64,000 bases of DNA from a bacterium. Its GTDB lineage: Bacteria > Auribacterota > UBA3054. The DNA lies in contig JAFYXV010000003.1 of the NCBI GenBank assembly GCA_017557885.1, positions 124,001 through 188,000 of the forward strand. Direction: 5' to 3'. This document shows positions 1-9,427 of the stretch, in pieces. The notes beneath the pieces are model-generated. The model searched no databases. It saw only the letters and a program-made list of their open reading frames with translations, and was not told where the DNA came from. The position numbers and the translations under genes are program-made. The number at the start of each line of letters is the position of its first letter. Within the stretch, counting starts at the first letter, position 1.

Positions 1-1455
1 CTCTCCTGCGTCCGCAGCTCAAAGTGCGAACTGCAGACTCTGGCCCACGACATGGGCGTTGAGGACGAGGGCTACTACGACGGCGTCAGAAACGAATCCG
101 AAGAGGATATCAGCGCGGCGCATATGATCCGCGACAACAACAAGTGCATCCTCTGCCGCCGCTGCACCGCCGTCTGCGATAAGATCCAGGCTGTGGGCGT
201 CATCGGCGCCAACGGCCGCGGCTTCAAGACCAGGATCACCTCACCCTTCGAAATGGGCCTCGGTGAAACGAGCTGCGTCTGCTGCGGACAGTGCATCGCC
301 GTCTGCCCGGTGGGCGCCCTGAAAGAAAAAGACTACACGGAAGAAGTCATGAAAGCCATCGCCGATCCCGAGAAATTCGTGGTCGTGCAGACCGCCCCGG
401 CCGTCCGCGCCGCTCTCGGCGAGGAATTCGGCTACCCGATGGGCACCCCGGTGGAAGGCAAGATGGCGGCCGCTCTGCGCCGCATGGGCTTCGACAAGGT
501 CTTCGACACCAACTTCTCGGCCGACCTTACCATCATGGAAGAAGCCAACGAGTTCGTGGAAAGAGTGAAAAACGGCGGCAAGCTGCCTCTTATCACTTCC
601 TGCTCCCCCGGCTGGATCAAGTACTGCGAACATTACTTCCCCGAACTGACGGAAAACCTCTCCACCTGCAAATCCCCGCAGCAGATGTTCGGCGCCACGC
701 TGAAGACCTACTACGCGCAGAAGATGGGCATCGACCCCAAGAAGATCGTCTCCGTCTCCATCATGCCCTGCACGGCTAAGAAGTTCGAGATCGGCCGCGA
801 CGACCAGTCCGCCGCCGGGCCGGGCATCCCGGACCTCGACTACAGCTTAACGACCCGCGAACTGGCCCGCCTCATCAAGCATCAGGGCATCAAATTCCGC
901 GAACTGCCCGACGAGGGCTTCGATGATCCTCTGGGCGAAGGCACCGGCGCGGCCGTCATCTTCGGCGCCACCGGCGGCGTCATGGAAGCTGCTCTCCGCA
1001 CGGCGGTGGAATGGATCACCGGACAGGAACTGAAGAACGTCGAGTTCAAGGAAGTCCGCGGCACTCAGGGCATCAAGGAAGCCACCTACAACGTGGCCGG
1101 CATGGATGTCAAGATCGCCGTGGCCAGCGGCCTTGCCAACGCCAAAGAGATCCTGACCAAGGTCAGAAACGGCGAAGCGGATTACCACTTCATCGAGATC
1201 ATGGCCTGCCCGGGCGGCTGCGTGAACGGCGGCGGTCAGCCTCAGGTCCACGCCTTCATCAGGAACACCGTGGATATCAGAGCTGAACGCGCCAAAGCGC
1301 TCTATCAGCTCGACGACAACGCCAAGATCCGCAAGTCCCATGAGAACCCCAGCATCAAGAAGATCTATGCTGAGTTCTATGAGAAACCGGGTTCCCACAA
1401 GGCTCACGAGTGCCTGCACACGACTTACGTGAAACGCGGCATGTACAAGAAGTAA
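1..1455 (+). CDS. hydA: [FeFe] hydrogenase catalytic subunit (5' end outside window)
   Basis: Catalyses reversible H2 formation or oxidation in anaerobes. The reading frame is open from base 1; its first residues (LSCVRSSKCELQTLA) match the N-terminal Fe-S segment of these enzymes, so the ATG at 52 is internal and the true start lies upstream. Two ferredoxin-type [4Fe-4S] motifs follow (CILCRRC near 148 and CVCCGQC near 274). All three H-cluster signatures are present: TSCSPGW near 595, MPCTAKK near 763 and the MACPGGCVNGGGQP region near 1201. The catalytic domain is complete and no key cysteine is missing. The C-terminal tail has no further domain. A strong terminator follows 25 bases after the stop, so this is the last gene of its transcription unit. 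Electron-bifurcating partner subunits, if any, would be upstream and cannot be seen. Confidence 0.95.
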   Translation, partial: LSCVRSSKCELQTLAHDMGVEDEGYYDGVRNESEEDISAAHMIRDNNKCILCRRCTAVCDKIQAVGVIGANGRGFKTRITSPFEMGLGETSCVCCGQCIAVCPVGALKEKDYTEEVMKAIADPEKFVVVQTAPAVRAALGEEFGYPMGTPVEGKMAAALRRMGFDKVFDTNFSADLTIMEEANEFVERVKNGGKLPLITSCSPGWIKYCEHYFPELTENLSTCKSPQQMFGATLKTYYAQKMGIDPKKIVSVSIMPCTAKKFEIGRDDQSAAGPGIPDLDYSLTTRELARLIKHQGIKFRELPDEGFDDPLGEGTGAAVIFGATGGVMEAALRTAVEWITGQELKNVEFKEVRGTQGIKEATYNVAGMDVKIAVASGLANAKEILTKVRNGEADYHFIEIMACPGGCVNGGGQPQVHAFIRNTVDIRAERAKALYQLDDNAKIRKSHENPSIKKIYAEFYEKPGSHKAHECLHTTYVKRGMYKK

Positions 1456-1480
1456 GAGCAATTCTTACTAAAAAAGAGAA

Positions 1481-1506
1481 GGCGCGCCTTTTGGCGCGCC
1501 TTTTTT
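1481..1506. terminator. Bidirectional rho-independent terminator
   Basis: GGCGCGCC is repeated as an 8-bp stem around a TTTT loop. It is followed by six T on the plus strand and preceded by an A-rich stretch, so it can end both the hydrogenase transcript and the converging minus-strand gene. Confidence 0.9.
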
Positions 1507-1522
1507 CTTGGATCGGATAAAC

Positions 1523-3220
1523 TCAATTTTGCTGCACGACTTTTTCGGCATGCCTTATTTTCACCGGATCCTTTGTCTTTGCCGAAAAAATGTTGTGCCT
1601 CAGAAGCACGTTCCTGGCGTAGGAAACGACTACGTCCGGCTGGTCTAGTTCGGATTCGAAAATGTTGTTTTCTATTAGGATGTTGTCGTGCACCCTCGAC
1701 TTCTCGTTGCCGTCGCAGTTGATGCAAATTCCGGTGCAGCCTCCGCCGTAGCCGCACCTGACGAAACGGTTTCCTCTTATTACGATGTTCTCGGACCCGG
1801 GGCCCTCGCCCCAGCCTTTCTCCACGCCGATATGGATGGCGTAAAGAGTCGTCTCCATGATAGTGCAGTTCTCTATGAGGACGTTCCTGGTCTTAATGAG
1901 AATGCCCCTGGCGCGGTGCGACATGATCGTGCAGCCGCGCATCCTGAGGGATGGCATCCTGGAAGCGTTGATGCAGGCGTATTTTTCGAGATGATTGGGA
2001 AGCGGAGTGTCGAAAGTCACCTTGCTCTTAAGACCCTTGACGTCCTTTTCCACTCTCACGACTTTCATGGTGGTCAAAACATTCATGGTCTCGTAATCTA
2101 CGATCTCCATGATGTCGCCGGCTTCCGGAGCGTCGAGGACCAGGGCGTGCGTCATGGCCTTGACTTTCAGGATGGCGCTGCTGTCGTCCCCTTCCACCGG
2201 CAGCATGGTGTAATAGAAATTGTGAAGGTTGGTGGCGTCGTCGCCCTGGTTCGCGAACATGCAGTTCTCGAAATCGATGAGGCCGGAGCAGTTCGTGAAG
2301 TGGGTGGCGTCCGTATTGGTAGAGAGATTTTTCCCCGGCAGAGGAACGACTCTCAGGCCCTGCATGAAGATGTTTTTTGTCTTGTTGCCGACGATGCCCA
2401 TGCCGGGCTGTGAGAAGATCGTGACGTCCTTCAAGGTGATGTCCTCGCACTCGTTCATAAGGATGGCCGGGCGGAAGTGCAAAGAGTGGTTGAAGATCAC
2501 GATGAAGCCCTTGTATTTTTCTGGCAGCGAACTGTGCACGCGGAAGGTTCCGTCGGACAAAACTTCGTTGTCCCGCTGGAAGTAGTCCTGGTTCGGTTCC
2601 AATCTCTCCCTCACGGGATCCCAGTAGGAGATCCTGGAGAGAGATGCGCCTTCAGTCAAAGGAGTGTCAGCGTCCAGTTTCACGTCGTAGTAGTCTTTTT
2701 CGACTTTTGTGATGACGCCCTGGGTGAAAGGCAGTCTTTTGTAGGAAATATTCAGGCCTTCTATGCAGACGTTCTTCGAGCCTTCCAAGGTCACGGGCTC
2801 CATGAAGCCTTCGCAGAGGATCGTCACGCCTTTGGCGGTCACTTTCACATTCTTAAGGTTGCGCATGTCCAGCCCGGTGACGTACGGGAAATAAAACTGG
2901 AAGATCGAGTTTTCGTCCTGGCTCTTGTCCTTCAAAGACATGACGGCGTCGCGGAGCTTAATGGCTTCCGGATCGCTTATGAGATACACGCCGGGATCTA
3001 TAATTAGTTCGCAGTTCCCTTTCGCCCTGCAGGCGTCGAAGGCCGCCTTGAAGGCGTCTTTGGCGTTCGCGCTGCCGTCCGGTCTGGCGCCGTAATCGCT
3101 GAATTTTATTTGTGCAAGAGGCATATTTTTTCCTTTTGATTTAAGGTTGGTTTTCGCAAACATGTTGGATGAGCAGCCCAGGGCGAGCAGGACCACGGAA
3201 AGCCATAATATTTTTTTCAT
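1523..3220 (-). CDS. GH110-like beta-helix glycosidase, predicted lipoprotein
   Basis: Likely an exported exo-alpha-galactosidase or related parallel beta-helix enzyme acting on glycan ends. The protein starts MKKILWLSVVLLALGC, a lipoprotein signal peptide with the lipobox Cys; I chose this ATG over an in-frame TTG at 3250 because it begins exactly at the signal peptide. After an N-terminal segment of the pectate-lyase/rhamnogalacturonase kind (DYGARPDG, usual at the start of beta-helix enzymes), the chain shows repeating N-rich rungs and the motifs TDATHF and QGDDATN, which resemble the conserved acidic positions of GH110 alpha-1,3-galactosidases. The length of 565 residues fits that family. 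The assignment to GH110 is from motif memory; another beta-helix family is possible. It is a single gene with its own promoter at 3261-3269. Confidence 0.7.
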   Translation of the reverse strand: MKKILWLSVVLLALGCSSNMFAKTNLKSKGKNMPLAQIKFSDYGARPDGSANAKDAFKAAFDACRAKGNCELIIDPGVYLISDPEAIKLRDAVMSLKDKSQDENSIFQFYFPYVTGLDMRNLKNVKVTAKGVTILCEGFMEPVTLEGSKNVCIEGLNISYKRLPFTQGVITKVEKDYYDVKLDADTPLTEGASLSRISYWDPVRERLEPNQDYFQRDNEVLSDGTFRVHSSLPEKYKGFIVIFNHSLHFRPAILMNECEDITLKDVTIFSQPGMGIVGNKTKNIFMQGLRVVPLPGKNLSTNTDATHFTNCSGLIDFENCMFANQGDDATNLHNFYYTMLPVEGDDSSAILKVKAMTHALVLDAPEAGDIMEIVDYETMNVLTTMKVVRVEKDVKGLKSKVTFDTPLPNHLEKYACINASRMPSLRMRGCTIMSHRARGILIKTRNVLIENCTIMETTLYAIHIGVEKGWGEGPGSENIVIRGNRFVRCGYGGGCTGICINCDGNEKSRVHDNILIENNIFESELDQPDVVVSYARNVLLRHNIFSAKTKDPVKIRHAEKVVQQN

Positions 3221-3260
3221 CACGATTTTGAAAACAGGGTTGATTATCAATTGTATTCCT

Positions 3261-3269
3261 ATTATAACA
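3261..3269 (-). promoter_or_regulatory. Extended -10 promoter of the GH110-like gene
   Basis: Read on the minus strand the bases are TGTTATAAT, preceded by CCCTT. This matches the recurrent extended -10 of the window. A TTGACA lies upstream but 24 bases away, too far to serve as a normal -35. Confidence 0.6.
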
Positions 3270-3311
3270 AAGGGAGCAGCCTGTTCGCCATGTCAAATTA
3301 AAACAGAGTAA

Positions 3312-3320
3312 TGATATAAT
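3312..3320 (+). promoter_or_regulatory. Extended -10 promoter, predicted leaderless start
   Basis: TGATATAAT ends 7 bases before the ATG at 3328. A start site about 7 bases below the -10 would coincide with the start codon or precede it by a base or two, leaving no room for a normal ribosome binding site. Confidence 0.6.
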
Positions 3321-3327
3321 TAAGGAT

Positions 3328-3867
3328 ATGACAGACAGCTTATCAACGCTTGATTTTTGGGCAGCCTATCCAGGTCTCTTTGACAAGGCCGCCAGGGTCC
3401 AGAAGGAATGCTTCCCCTACTCTCCCGAGGAAAAGGGCTCGCTTTTTTACGCCCTGGAAGTCTGCGGGGAGGTCGGCGAATTGCTGAACGTCTGCAAAAA
3501 GATCATAAGGACAAGGGATCCTGAAAAAGAAGGCCGCCTTAAAATCAACGCCTTCCCGGAGGAAGCCGCCGACTGCGTCATCGCCTTCACCATGCTTGCC
3601 CAGTCCCGGGGCCTTGAGCCTTGCCGCCCCTGCGATCCGCCGGTCCGGGAAAAAGAAGCCGTCCATCCGCTTCTCATCCGTCTGGCGAAAAAAGCCGCAG
3701 GACTCTACGCCTCGGCCTGGGATGAAACCGTAAAAAACGAGGACATATCCTCGGCAATAGATATCATCATCACGCTCTCTTTGGAAATGGACTGCGACCT
3801 TAAGGGAGCCGTTAACGAAAAACTTGACAAGATAGCCGTACGGGCGCTGGAAAAACACTATGATTAA
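3328..3867 (+). CDS. MazG-like NTP pyrophosphohydrolase
   Basis: Probable all-alpha NTP pyrophosphatase that hydrolyses unwanted (d)NTPs to NMP and pyrophosphate in the cytoplasm. The MazG-type acidic motifs are visible: EVCGEVGELLNVCKK around residues 46-60 and FPEEAADCVIAF around residues 77-88, which together would hold Mg2+. It has 179 residues, shorter than two-domain MazG, with a C-terminal half that looks like a second helical segment. The ATG lies directly below an extended -10 box, so the mRNA may be leaderless. Its last eight bases overlap the start of the following exported protein, which implies translational coupling, although no functional link between the two is obvious. Confidence 0.75.
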   Translation: MTDSLSTLDFWAAYPGLFDKAARVQKECFPYSPEEKGSLFYALEVCGEVGELLNVCKKIIRTRDPEKEGRLKINAFPEEAADCVIAFTMLAQSRGLEPCRPCDPPVREKEAVHPLLIRLAKKAAGLYASAWDETVKNEDISSAIDIIITLSLEMDCDLKGAVNEKLDKIAVRALEKHYD

Positions 3868-5929
3868 AAGATCTCTTCTGCTTTTGGCTTTTCTTTCCTC
3901 CCTTTTCGCCTTCTCCTTGGAAACTCTTCCCAGGCAGCCGGAACGGGACAGCTTTCTGGAAGCTTATCAGCTGGCGCTCAGAATATACGGCGTCAACGCC
4001 TCCTACGAGGAGCTGGCCTGCCTGAACGGATTGCCCTTCACGCCGCTCAGAAAAAGCGACGCCATCTGCGGACGCAGCGCCGACCTCCCCTATTCCTGCG
4101 AATACAATGTTCAGCGGCTCAATAATTTCTACCGCCTCAGGAACGAGGAAAGACTATTTTCCGGCAAAGACCAGAACTCCGCGACCAAAAGGACAGAGTA
4201 CCGCAAGCTCATAGCTGATTCCCAGAAGGAGGGCGTCTCGGCCATCCAGTACGCCAAGTTTCCCGGACAGCTGATCCCCTGCTGGCATTTTGTGGAGCCC
4301 GGCACCGGTCTGACTCTCAGAATAACCTTTCAGGGGAGAACTTACAACTACGCCGGCGTCCCGGAAAAAGTCTGGCTCCTGAAGAGATCCACCCGCCCGG
4401 CTTCCGAAGAGACCCCCCAGATCTTCATCTGGGAAAACATCGGCAAACTGATCAACGGGACCACCAGCGTGCCCTTCCTGTCCTGCGGCGTCAACATGCT
4501 CAGGGAAATGGCCGACAGTTCCTATACCGTCCCCTGGTGTCCGGAATGCCAGTCGCCTTTCAACAACTGCATTTACAAACATCTTTTGCGCTGGCAGTAT
4601 GACGCGTCCCAGGCGGTGAAACTTTTCCCCTGGATGTATCAGCTTGCCACGAACGAAGAGGAAAAGGCTCTGCTTTCCCACGCGGAGCACGAATACCGCT
4701 CTTATCTCGAAATGTTCGCTCCCCTGCTTTGCGACACGAGCTGGGAACGCCTCCAGAACGATCCCGCCCGCCAGAGCCTCCTGGGCGAAAAAGTCCGGAG
4801 GCTGACGGTTCCGCTCATGAGCTGCGCCGAGTGCTTCTTCTCTTTGGCTAACAAAAGGAATTCTCTCAGCCAGGAATATTTCTCCCCCACCAAACGCACC
4901 CAGCAGGTCTCCGACAAGCTGGCCAACACCATGGTTGAGATGAACGTTGATTCGCGCTACGAAGGTTCTTTGGCCTGCTCCCTTATAATGGCCGCCCAAC
5001 TGTCCGGATGCGAGCGTCCCTCCTTCGTGGTGCGCAGCATCGCCGGGCTTCCGGCAAGATTGGCCCTCAGGACCAACGACTGGCATTTCTGCCGGGAGAT
5101 AAACGAAGGCTCCGATCTGAGCGCCGCGCTGGCGGAAGCCGCCGGCTTCAATCTCCGCTATGTGACCAGCCAGGTCAGCGATCCGGAAGCTGCGGCGGCG
5201 GACAACATCGTGAAGCGCGTTTATGACGCCGCGGTCAGGAAGATCATCGAGAACATCTCGTCTAAACGCAAGGCCGTGGTGGGTTCCAACCTGAACCGTT
5301 CCGGCGCCTGGGGCGTCATAGCGGGATACACCGACAACGGTTTTGTCTGGCGCGGCCGCACCGCTTCAGACGTGAAGCCTCGCCTCTCTGAGTTCACCAT
5401 CCTCCCGGCCAACATTATTCTTATCGACAAGGCTGTCGCCAAGCCTTCCTTTGAGGATGACGTTTCCCTGGCGCTCAGCCGCTGGATAAAATTCATCAAG
5501 GGCTCCTCCAGCCAGGGCGTCCTGACCGGACTTCAGCTTTGGGATTTCTGGATGAACAGCGTATCGCTCTGGTGCCTGGAAACGACTTATCCTTCTCCGG
5601 CCATGGCCGGCGCCAACCGCAGCCTCTGGAACGCCTTCATCGACAGCCGCAGCGACGCCCTGCTCTTCGTGAACCATCTTATCAAAGCCGTGCCCTCCTG
5701 CTCGATACCCATGACGGAAGTAAAGGACATAATGGAAAGGGAGCAAACGATAATGCGCAGCGCTCTCAACAACGGCTACGTCCTCGGTCATGACGGCTCC
5801 CGCTACATGCCTCCGGATTACCGGCTGGAACTGCTAGCAAGACAACTGGACGCCATGCGTCAGGTCAGGGAATTGGAAAAGCAGCTCCTGCCTCACCTGG
5901 AGATGGCTCAGCAGAACCTGCGCCTCTGA
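3860..5929 (+). CDS. Exported protein of unknown function with an internal duplication
   Basis: Not recognised as any characterised family. The first 19 residues form a signal peptide (MIKRSLLLLAFLSSLFAFS), so the 689-residue protein should be periplasmic or exported. Two segments resemble each other: around residues 47-70 (YEEL, GLPFTPLR, D, C) and around 391-410 (GLPARLALR, D, C). The pattern of an aromatic/acidic stretch followed by a small-residue motif recalls the start of BtrH/C39-like papain-fold domains, and a later stretch near residue 475 (GSNLNRSGAWGVIAGY) could be a substrate-facing loop. A Cys pair (WCPECQSPFNNC, near residue 225) may bind metal. The assignment to a papain-like fold is a weak inference. 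It overlaps the MazG-like gene by eight bases and ends 14 bases from a converging gene, with no hairpin seen between. Confidence 0.6.
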   Translation: MIKRSLLLLAFLSSLFAFSLETLPRQPERDSFLEAYQLALRIYGVNASYEELACLNGLPFTPLRKSDAICGRSADLPYSCEYNVQRLNNFYRLRNEERLFSGKDQNSATKRTEYRKLIADSQKEGVSAIQYAKFPGQLIPCWHFVEPGTGLTLRITFQGRTYNYAGVPEKVWLLKRSTRPASEETPQIFIWENIGKLINGTTSVPFLSCGVNMLREMADSSYTVPWCPECQSPFNNCIYKHLLRWQYDASQAVKLFPWMYQLATNEEEKALLSHAEHEYRSYLEMFAPLLCDTSWERLQNDPARQSLLGEKVRRLTVPLMSCAECFFSLANKRNSLSQEYFSPTKRTQQVSDKLANTMVEMNVDSRYEGSLACSLIMAAQLSGCERPSFVVRSIAGLPARLALRTNDWHFCREINEGSDLSAALAEAAGFNLRYVTSQVSDPEAAAADNIVKRVYDAAVRKIIENISSKRKAVVGSNLNRSGAWGVIAGYTDNGFVWRGRTASDVKPRLSEFTILPANIILIDKAVAKPSFEDDVSLALSRWIKFIKGSSSQGVLTGLQLWDFWMNSVSLWCLETTYPSPAMAGANRSLWNAFIDSRSDALLFVNHLIKAVPSCSIPMTEVKDIMEREQTIMRSALNNGYVLGHDGSRYMPPDYRLELLARQLDAMRQVRELEKQLLPHLEMAQQNLRL

Positions 5930-5943
5930 TATTCGGCCGTCTT

Positions 5944-7173
5944 TCAGCGCGCCTTGAAAAAAAGGATCGCGCAAACGATAAATTCTCCGCAAACAAGGCC
6001 CCTGGCGGCCCCAAGGGCGCCCTTTGAAAGAATGAAGCAGGAAGTTATGGCTATGCTGGCCGCCACCCCCAAAAAAAGAGGCAGGAGAAGCCTGGAGGCC
6101 TTTTCCTTAACAAGGACGTACTGCCAGGCCAGCACCCTGGACGGTACCAGCGCCATCTGGAAGATCCCCGCCCGCATTATGGCCGCGCCTTCCCTGTAGG
6201 AGGCTTTGAAGAGCATCTCGTATATAAAGTCTGCGGAAAAATAGCCGGCCAAAGCGAACAAAATTCCTAAAAGCAGCGCGAATACGCTGGCTTTTTTGTA
6301 AGATCCCCTGGCCTTCCCTTCGTTTTCCTTCCGCTGTTTGCTGAAACGGGCCAGGAAGACAAAACCGCCCAGGTTGGCGAAAGTCACGGCGGTGTAGATG
6401 AGGCGGAAACTGGAGGCGTAAAGCCCCGCTTCCTCATCCCCTTTCAAAAAGAAAGTCAAAAACTGCGGCGCGTTCTCGTGAAGCAAAAGCAAAGCCGTCA
6501 AAATTGTCAGCAGCAAGACCGGCTTAAGATCCAAAGCGGGAGCCGCTGCATCGGGATCGCTGCGTTTGTTATAGCGTCCAAAGAGGCAAAAGAAAAGGAA
6601 AAGGTTCTCCAATGCGACGGCCAGGGTAAAAGCTCCCGCCGCGAAATAAAGCCCCTGGGGATTTCTGACGGTAAGGAAAAGCAGAGCAAGATAAACGACC
6701 CGGCCTCCGATGAAATAAACAGCCACAGGGCCTGGCCATTCAAGGCCGTAGAAAAGATTGACGGCATAGATCTGCTGGGGAAGGAAACTGAGTCCGAACA
6801 GCAGGAGAGTGAAGCCCATTTCCCTGTTGCCCTTTCCCATGAAGAAGGCGCAGGCCGCCGTCGCGATCACCGCCAGATTGACAAGGCGGCGGCGGTATGA
6901 GAAGACCTTTTTGGAGAAAGCCCAGGTGTTCCCGGGTATAAGAGCGGCGCTTTCCCTTGTCACCAAAGTGTCAAGGCCTGTGAAGAGCGCAAGGCTGATG
7001 TAATTTACGATGGCAAAGGCCGTGCTGAAAACACCGAACCCTTCCACCTCAAGCGCGTTCGCCAGATAAATGGTGGCGACGAACATCATGACCTTGGAAA
7101 GGATGTTGCCTCCCCATATGAAGGCAAGCTCCTTCAGCGGCAAGATCCCTCCTTTGGGTTCCGGGCCCGGCAT
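5944..7173 (-). CDS. Polysaccharide flippase (Wzx/MATE-like membrane protein)
   Basis: Integral membrane protein of 409 residues with about 12 hydrophobic segments and the typical N-terminal pattern of O-antigen/polysaccharide exporters (a helix with GGNILSK followed by ...EGFGVFSTAFAIVNY). It would flip lipid-linked oligosaccharides across the inner membrane. It is the last gene of the minus-strand operon that begins at 11478, eight bases after the UDP-sugar dehydrogenase. That context of nucleotide-sugar and heptose genes supports a role in a surface glycan. The substrate cannot be told from the sequence. The C-terminus is short for this family but no frameshift is seen. Confidence 0.8.
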   Translation of the reverse strand: MPGPEPKGGILPLKELAFIWGGNILSKVMMFVATIYLANALEVEGFGVFSTAFAIVNYISLALFTGLDTLVTRESAALIPGNTWAFSKKVFSYRRRLVNLAVIATAACAFFMGKGNREMGFTLLLFGLSFLPQQIYAVNLFYGLEWPGPVAVYFIGGRVVYLALLFLTVRNPQGLYFAAGAFTLAVALENLFLFFCLFGRYNKRSDPDAAAPALDLKPVLLLTILTALLLLHENAPQFLTFFLKGDEEAGLYASSFRLIYTAVTFANLGGFVFLARFSKQRKENEGKARGSYKKASVFALLLGILFALAGYFSADFIYEMLFKASYREGAAIMRAGIFQMALVPSRVLAWQYVLVKEKASRLLLPLFLGVAASIAITSCFILSKGALGAARGLVCGEFIVCAILFFKAR

Positions 7174-7181
7174 AAGGGAAA

Positions 7182-8477
7182 TCAGAGCGTCACGATGTTC
7201 GCGCGCTCTTTCACGTTTTTGGCTGCGTTCCTGGTGTCGACGATGAGTTTTGCGTCCTTCGCTATCTTCTCATAATCGAAGCAGCTGTGATCGGTTAGGA
7301 TCACCAGGCAGTCGTAAGCGCCGAAATCAGGCGTTTCAACACCGGTTATGGTTTCGTCGTTGTAGCGGAAACTCTTTATGAAGGGATCGTAATAGTAAAG
7401 ATCGGCGCCCTTTTGGCGCAGCCTGTCGTAAACAAGAAGCGAGGGGCTCTCCCTGAGGTCGTCGATGTCCTTCTTGTAAGCCATGCCCAGAAGCAGGACC
7501 TTGGATCCCTTGATGCTCTTCCTGTGATCGTTCAGGGCCTCTCCGATGAGGTTAACCACATAATCAGGCATGGCGCTGTTGATGTCGTCCGCCAGCTCGA
7601 TAAAGCGGGCTTTGTAATGCAGCGTCCTGAGCTTCCAGGAAAGATACAAGGGGTCGATGGGAATGCAGTGGCCGCCGATGCCCGGCCCGGGATAGAAGGG
7701 CATGAAGCCGAAGGGCTTCGAGGATGCGGCCTTGATGACTTCCCAGACGTCGATGCCCAAATAGCGGCACATGATGGCGATCTCGTTCACTAAGCCGATG
7801 TTGATACTGCGGAAGGTATTCTCGAGCAGTTTGGCCATTTCCGCGGCTTCGCAGGAAGAGACAGGCACTATCATCGGGATGATGCTGGAGTAGAGCGCGA
7901 CCGCCAGTTCCGTGCATTCCGGCGTGGCGCCGCCCACGACTTTCGGAGTGTTAAGCGTATTGTATTTGGGGTTTCCGGGATCAACGCGTTCCGGAGAGAA
8001 AGCGACGAAGACGTCCTTGCCCAGCTCAAAGCCGGCTTTCTGCAGCGGCTTGATCATCAGTTCCTTGGTGCTGCCGGGATACGTCGTGCTTTCCAAAACG
8101 AAGAGCGTTCCCTTCCTGAGGTGAGGCAGGATATAGTCCCTGGCGTTGATCATGTAGGAAACATCCGGCTCGCCGGTCTTGGCGAGCGGCGTGGGGACGC
8201 AGATGGAGATGCAGTCCGCTTCTCTCAGGACGGAAAAATCCGTGGTGGGAGCGAAGCGTCCGCTTTCCACGAAAGACTTCAGCGTTTCAGACTTTACGTC
8301 GATGATATAGCTCTCGCCTTTCCTGAGGCTCTCCACTTTCTTTTCCGAAAGGTCCACGCCGATCACTTTGTAGCCCTTTGTGGCGAAGGCGCAGGCCAGG
8401 GGAAGGCCCACGTAACCCAAGCCCACTACCGCGACTGTCGCCTCATGGGCAATGATCTTTTCTTTTAAGCTCTTCAT
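7182..8477 (-). CDS. UDP-N-acetylhexosamine / UDP-glucose 6-dehydrogenase family
   Basis: NAD-dependent four-electron oxidation of a UDP-sugar to the uronic acid. The Rossmann motif VGLGYVGLP is at residues 18-26, and the catalytic Cys lies in the [20 protein letters not shown] segment. That segment and the 431-residue length resemble the WbpA/WecC group, which prefers UDP-GlcNAc or UDP-ManNAc, rather than the UDP-glucose group. Its neighbour is a UDP-glucuronate decarboxylase-like enzyme, which would instead want UDP-glucuronate, so the true substrate is open. The ATG overlaps the stop of that gene by four bases (ATGA), a coupled arrangement. Confidence 0.88.
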   Translation of the reverse strand: MKSLKEKIIAHEATVAVVGLGYVGLPLACAFATKGYKVIGVDLSEKKVESLRKGESYIIDVKSETLKSFVESGRFAPTTDFSVLREADCISICVPTPLAKTGEPDVSYMINARDYILPHLRKGTLFVLESTTYPGSTKELMIKPLQKAGFELGKDVFVAFSPERVDPGNPKYNTLNTPKVVGGATPECTELAVALYSSIIPMIVPVSSCEAAEMAKLLENTFRSINIGLVNEIAIMCRYLGIDVWEVIKAASSKPFGFMPFYPGPGIGGHCIPIDPLYLSWKLRTLHYKARFIELADDINSAMPDYVVNLIGEALNDHRKSIKGSKVLLLGMAYKKDIDDLRESPSLLVYDRLRQKGADLYYYDPFIKSFRYNDETITGVETPDFGAYDCLVILTDHSCFDYEKIAKDAKLIVDTRNAAKNVKERANIVTL

Positions 8478-9427
8478 TTTATCGTTCCATTGGTTAATTT
8501 TTTCTCGAAATAATCGATGGTCAATTTCAAGCCTTCCTTCAGGGCGATCTTCGGTTCCCAGCCAAGCTCGGCTTTGGCCAGGGAAATGTCAGGCTTTCTT
8601 ACCGTCGGGTCGTCCGAAGGCAGGGGCAGGTTGATTATCCTGCTCTTTGATCCGGTCATGCCGATCACGATCTCGGCAAGCTCTTTGACTTTGAACTCAC
8701 CGGGATTGCCAAGGTTGACAGGACCGGGGAAGCCGTCTTTTTCCATCATGAGCAGTATGCCCTTCACCAGGTCGCTCACATAGCAGAAGGAACGGGTCTG
8801 CGTTCCGTCGCCATAGACCGTGATGTCATGATTCTGCAGGGCCTGGACGATGAAATTGGAGACGACTCTGCCGTCGTTCACCCTCATCCTGGGGCCGTAG
8901 GTGTTGAAGATGCGGATTATCTTCGTGTCGACGCCGTTCTGCCTGCGGTAATCGCTGCAGAGCGTTTCCGCCACGCGTTTGCCTTCGTCGTAGCAGCTTC
9001 TGACGCCTATGGGGTTAACGTTGCCCCAGTAGGATTCCACTTGCGGATGCACCTTGGGATCGCCGTAAACTTCCGAAGTGGAAGCCTGCAGAAGCCTGGC
9101 GCCGCAGCGTTTGGCAAGGCCAAGCATATTGAAGGCTCCAAGCATGCTCGTCTTGGTGGTCTGGATGGGATCGACCTGATAGGCGTCCGGGGAGGCCGGG
9201 CAGGCGAAGTTGAAGATCCAGTCGAAATCCTCGCAATAAGGTTCCGAAACGTCGTGCAGGACGAAGCGGAAGGAACTGTTGCCCTCAAACTCCCTAAGAT
9301 TTTCCAATCTCCCGGAAGAAAGGTTGTCCACTACGGTAACCTTATGCCCGAGCTTAAGAAGTTCTTCAGTCAGGTGGCTGCCTATGAATCCGGCTCCGCC
9401 GGTTATCAATACTCGTTTAGCGTTCAT
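8474..9427 (-). CDS. UDP-glucuronate decarboxylase-like NDP-sugar epimerase/dehydratase (SDR)
   Basis: Extended SDR enzyme of 317 residues, closest to UDP-xylose synthase, which converts UDP-glucuronate to UDP-xylose. The NAD-binding motif [10 protein letters not shown] is at residues 10-19. The catalytic Ser/Tyr/Lys set is seen as STSEVYG and YDEGKR. The stretch HDVSEP with [13 protein letters not shown], and the GNVNPIG loop, are characteristic of the UXS branch. It lies between dapB and the UDP-sugar dehydrogenase with four-base overlaps at both ends. The pair could supply an acidic or pentose sugar for the surface glycan exported by the flippase downstream. Confidence 0.85.
   Translation of the reverse strand: MNAKRVLITGGAGFIGSHLTEELLKLGHKVTVVDNLSSGRLENLREFEGNSSFRFVLHDVSEPYCEDFDWIFNFACPASPDAYQVDPIQTTKTSMLGAFNMLGLAKRCGARLLQASTSEVYGDPKVHPQVESYWGNVNPIGVRSCYDEGKRVAETLCSDYRRQNGVDTKIIRIFNTYGPRMRVNDGRVVSNFIVQALQNHDITVYGDGTQTRSFCYVSDLVKGILLMMEKDGFPGPVNLGNPGEFKVKELAEIVIGMTGSKSRIINLPLPSDDPTVRKPDISLAKAELGWEPKIALKEGLKLTIDYFEKKLTNGTIK

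Noticed and set aside
3291-3296. TTGACA on the minus strand as a -35 for the GH110-like gene
   Set aside because: It lies 24 bases from the -10, too far for a usual promoter.
3251-3327. Small RNA between the two divergent genes
   Set aside because: Only 77 bases with two promoter elements; no stable hairpin with a T-run was found.
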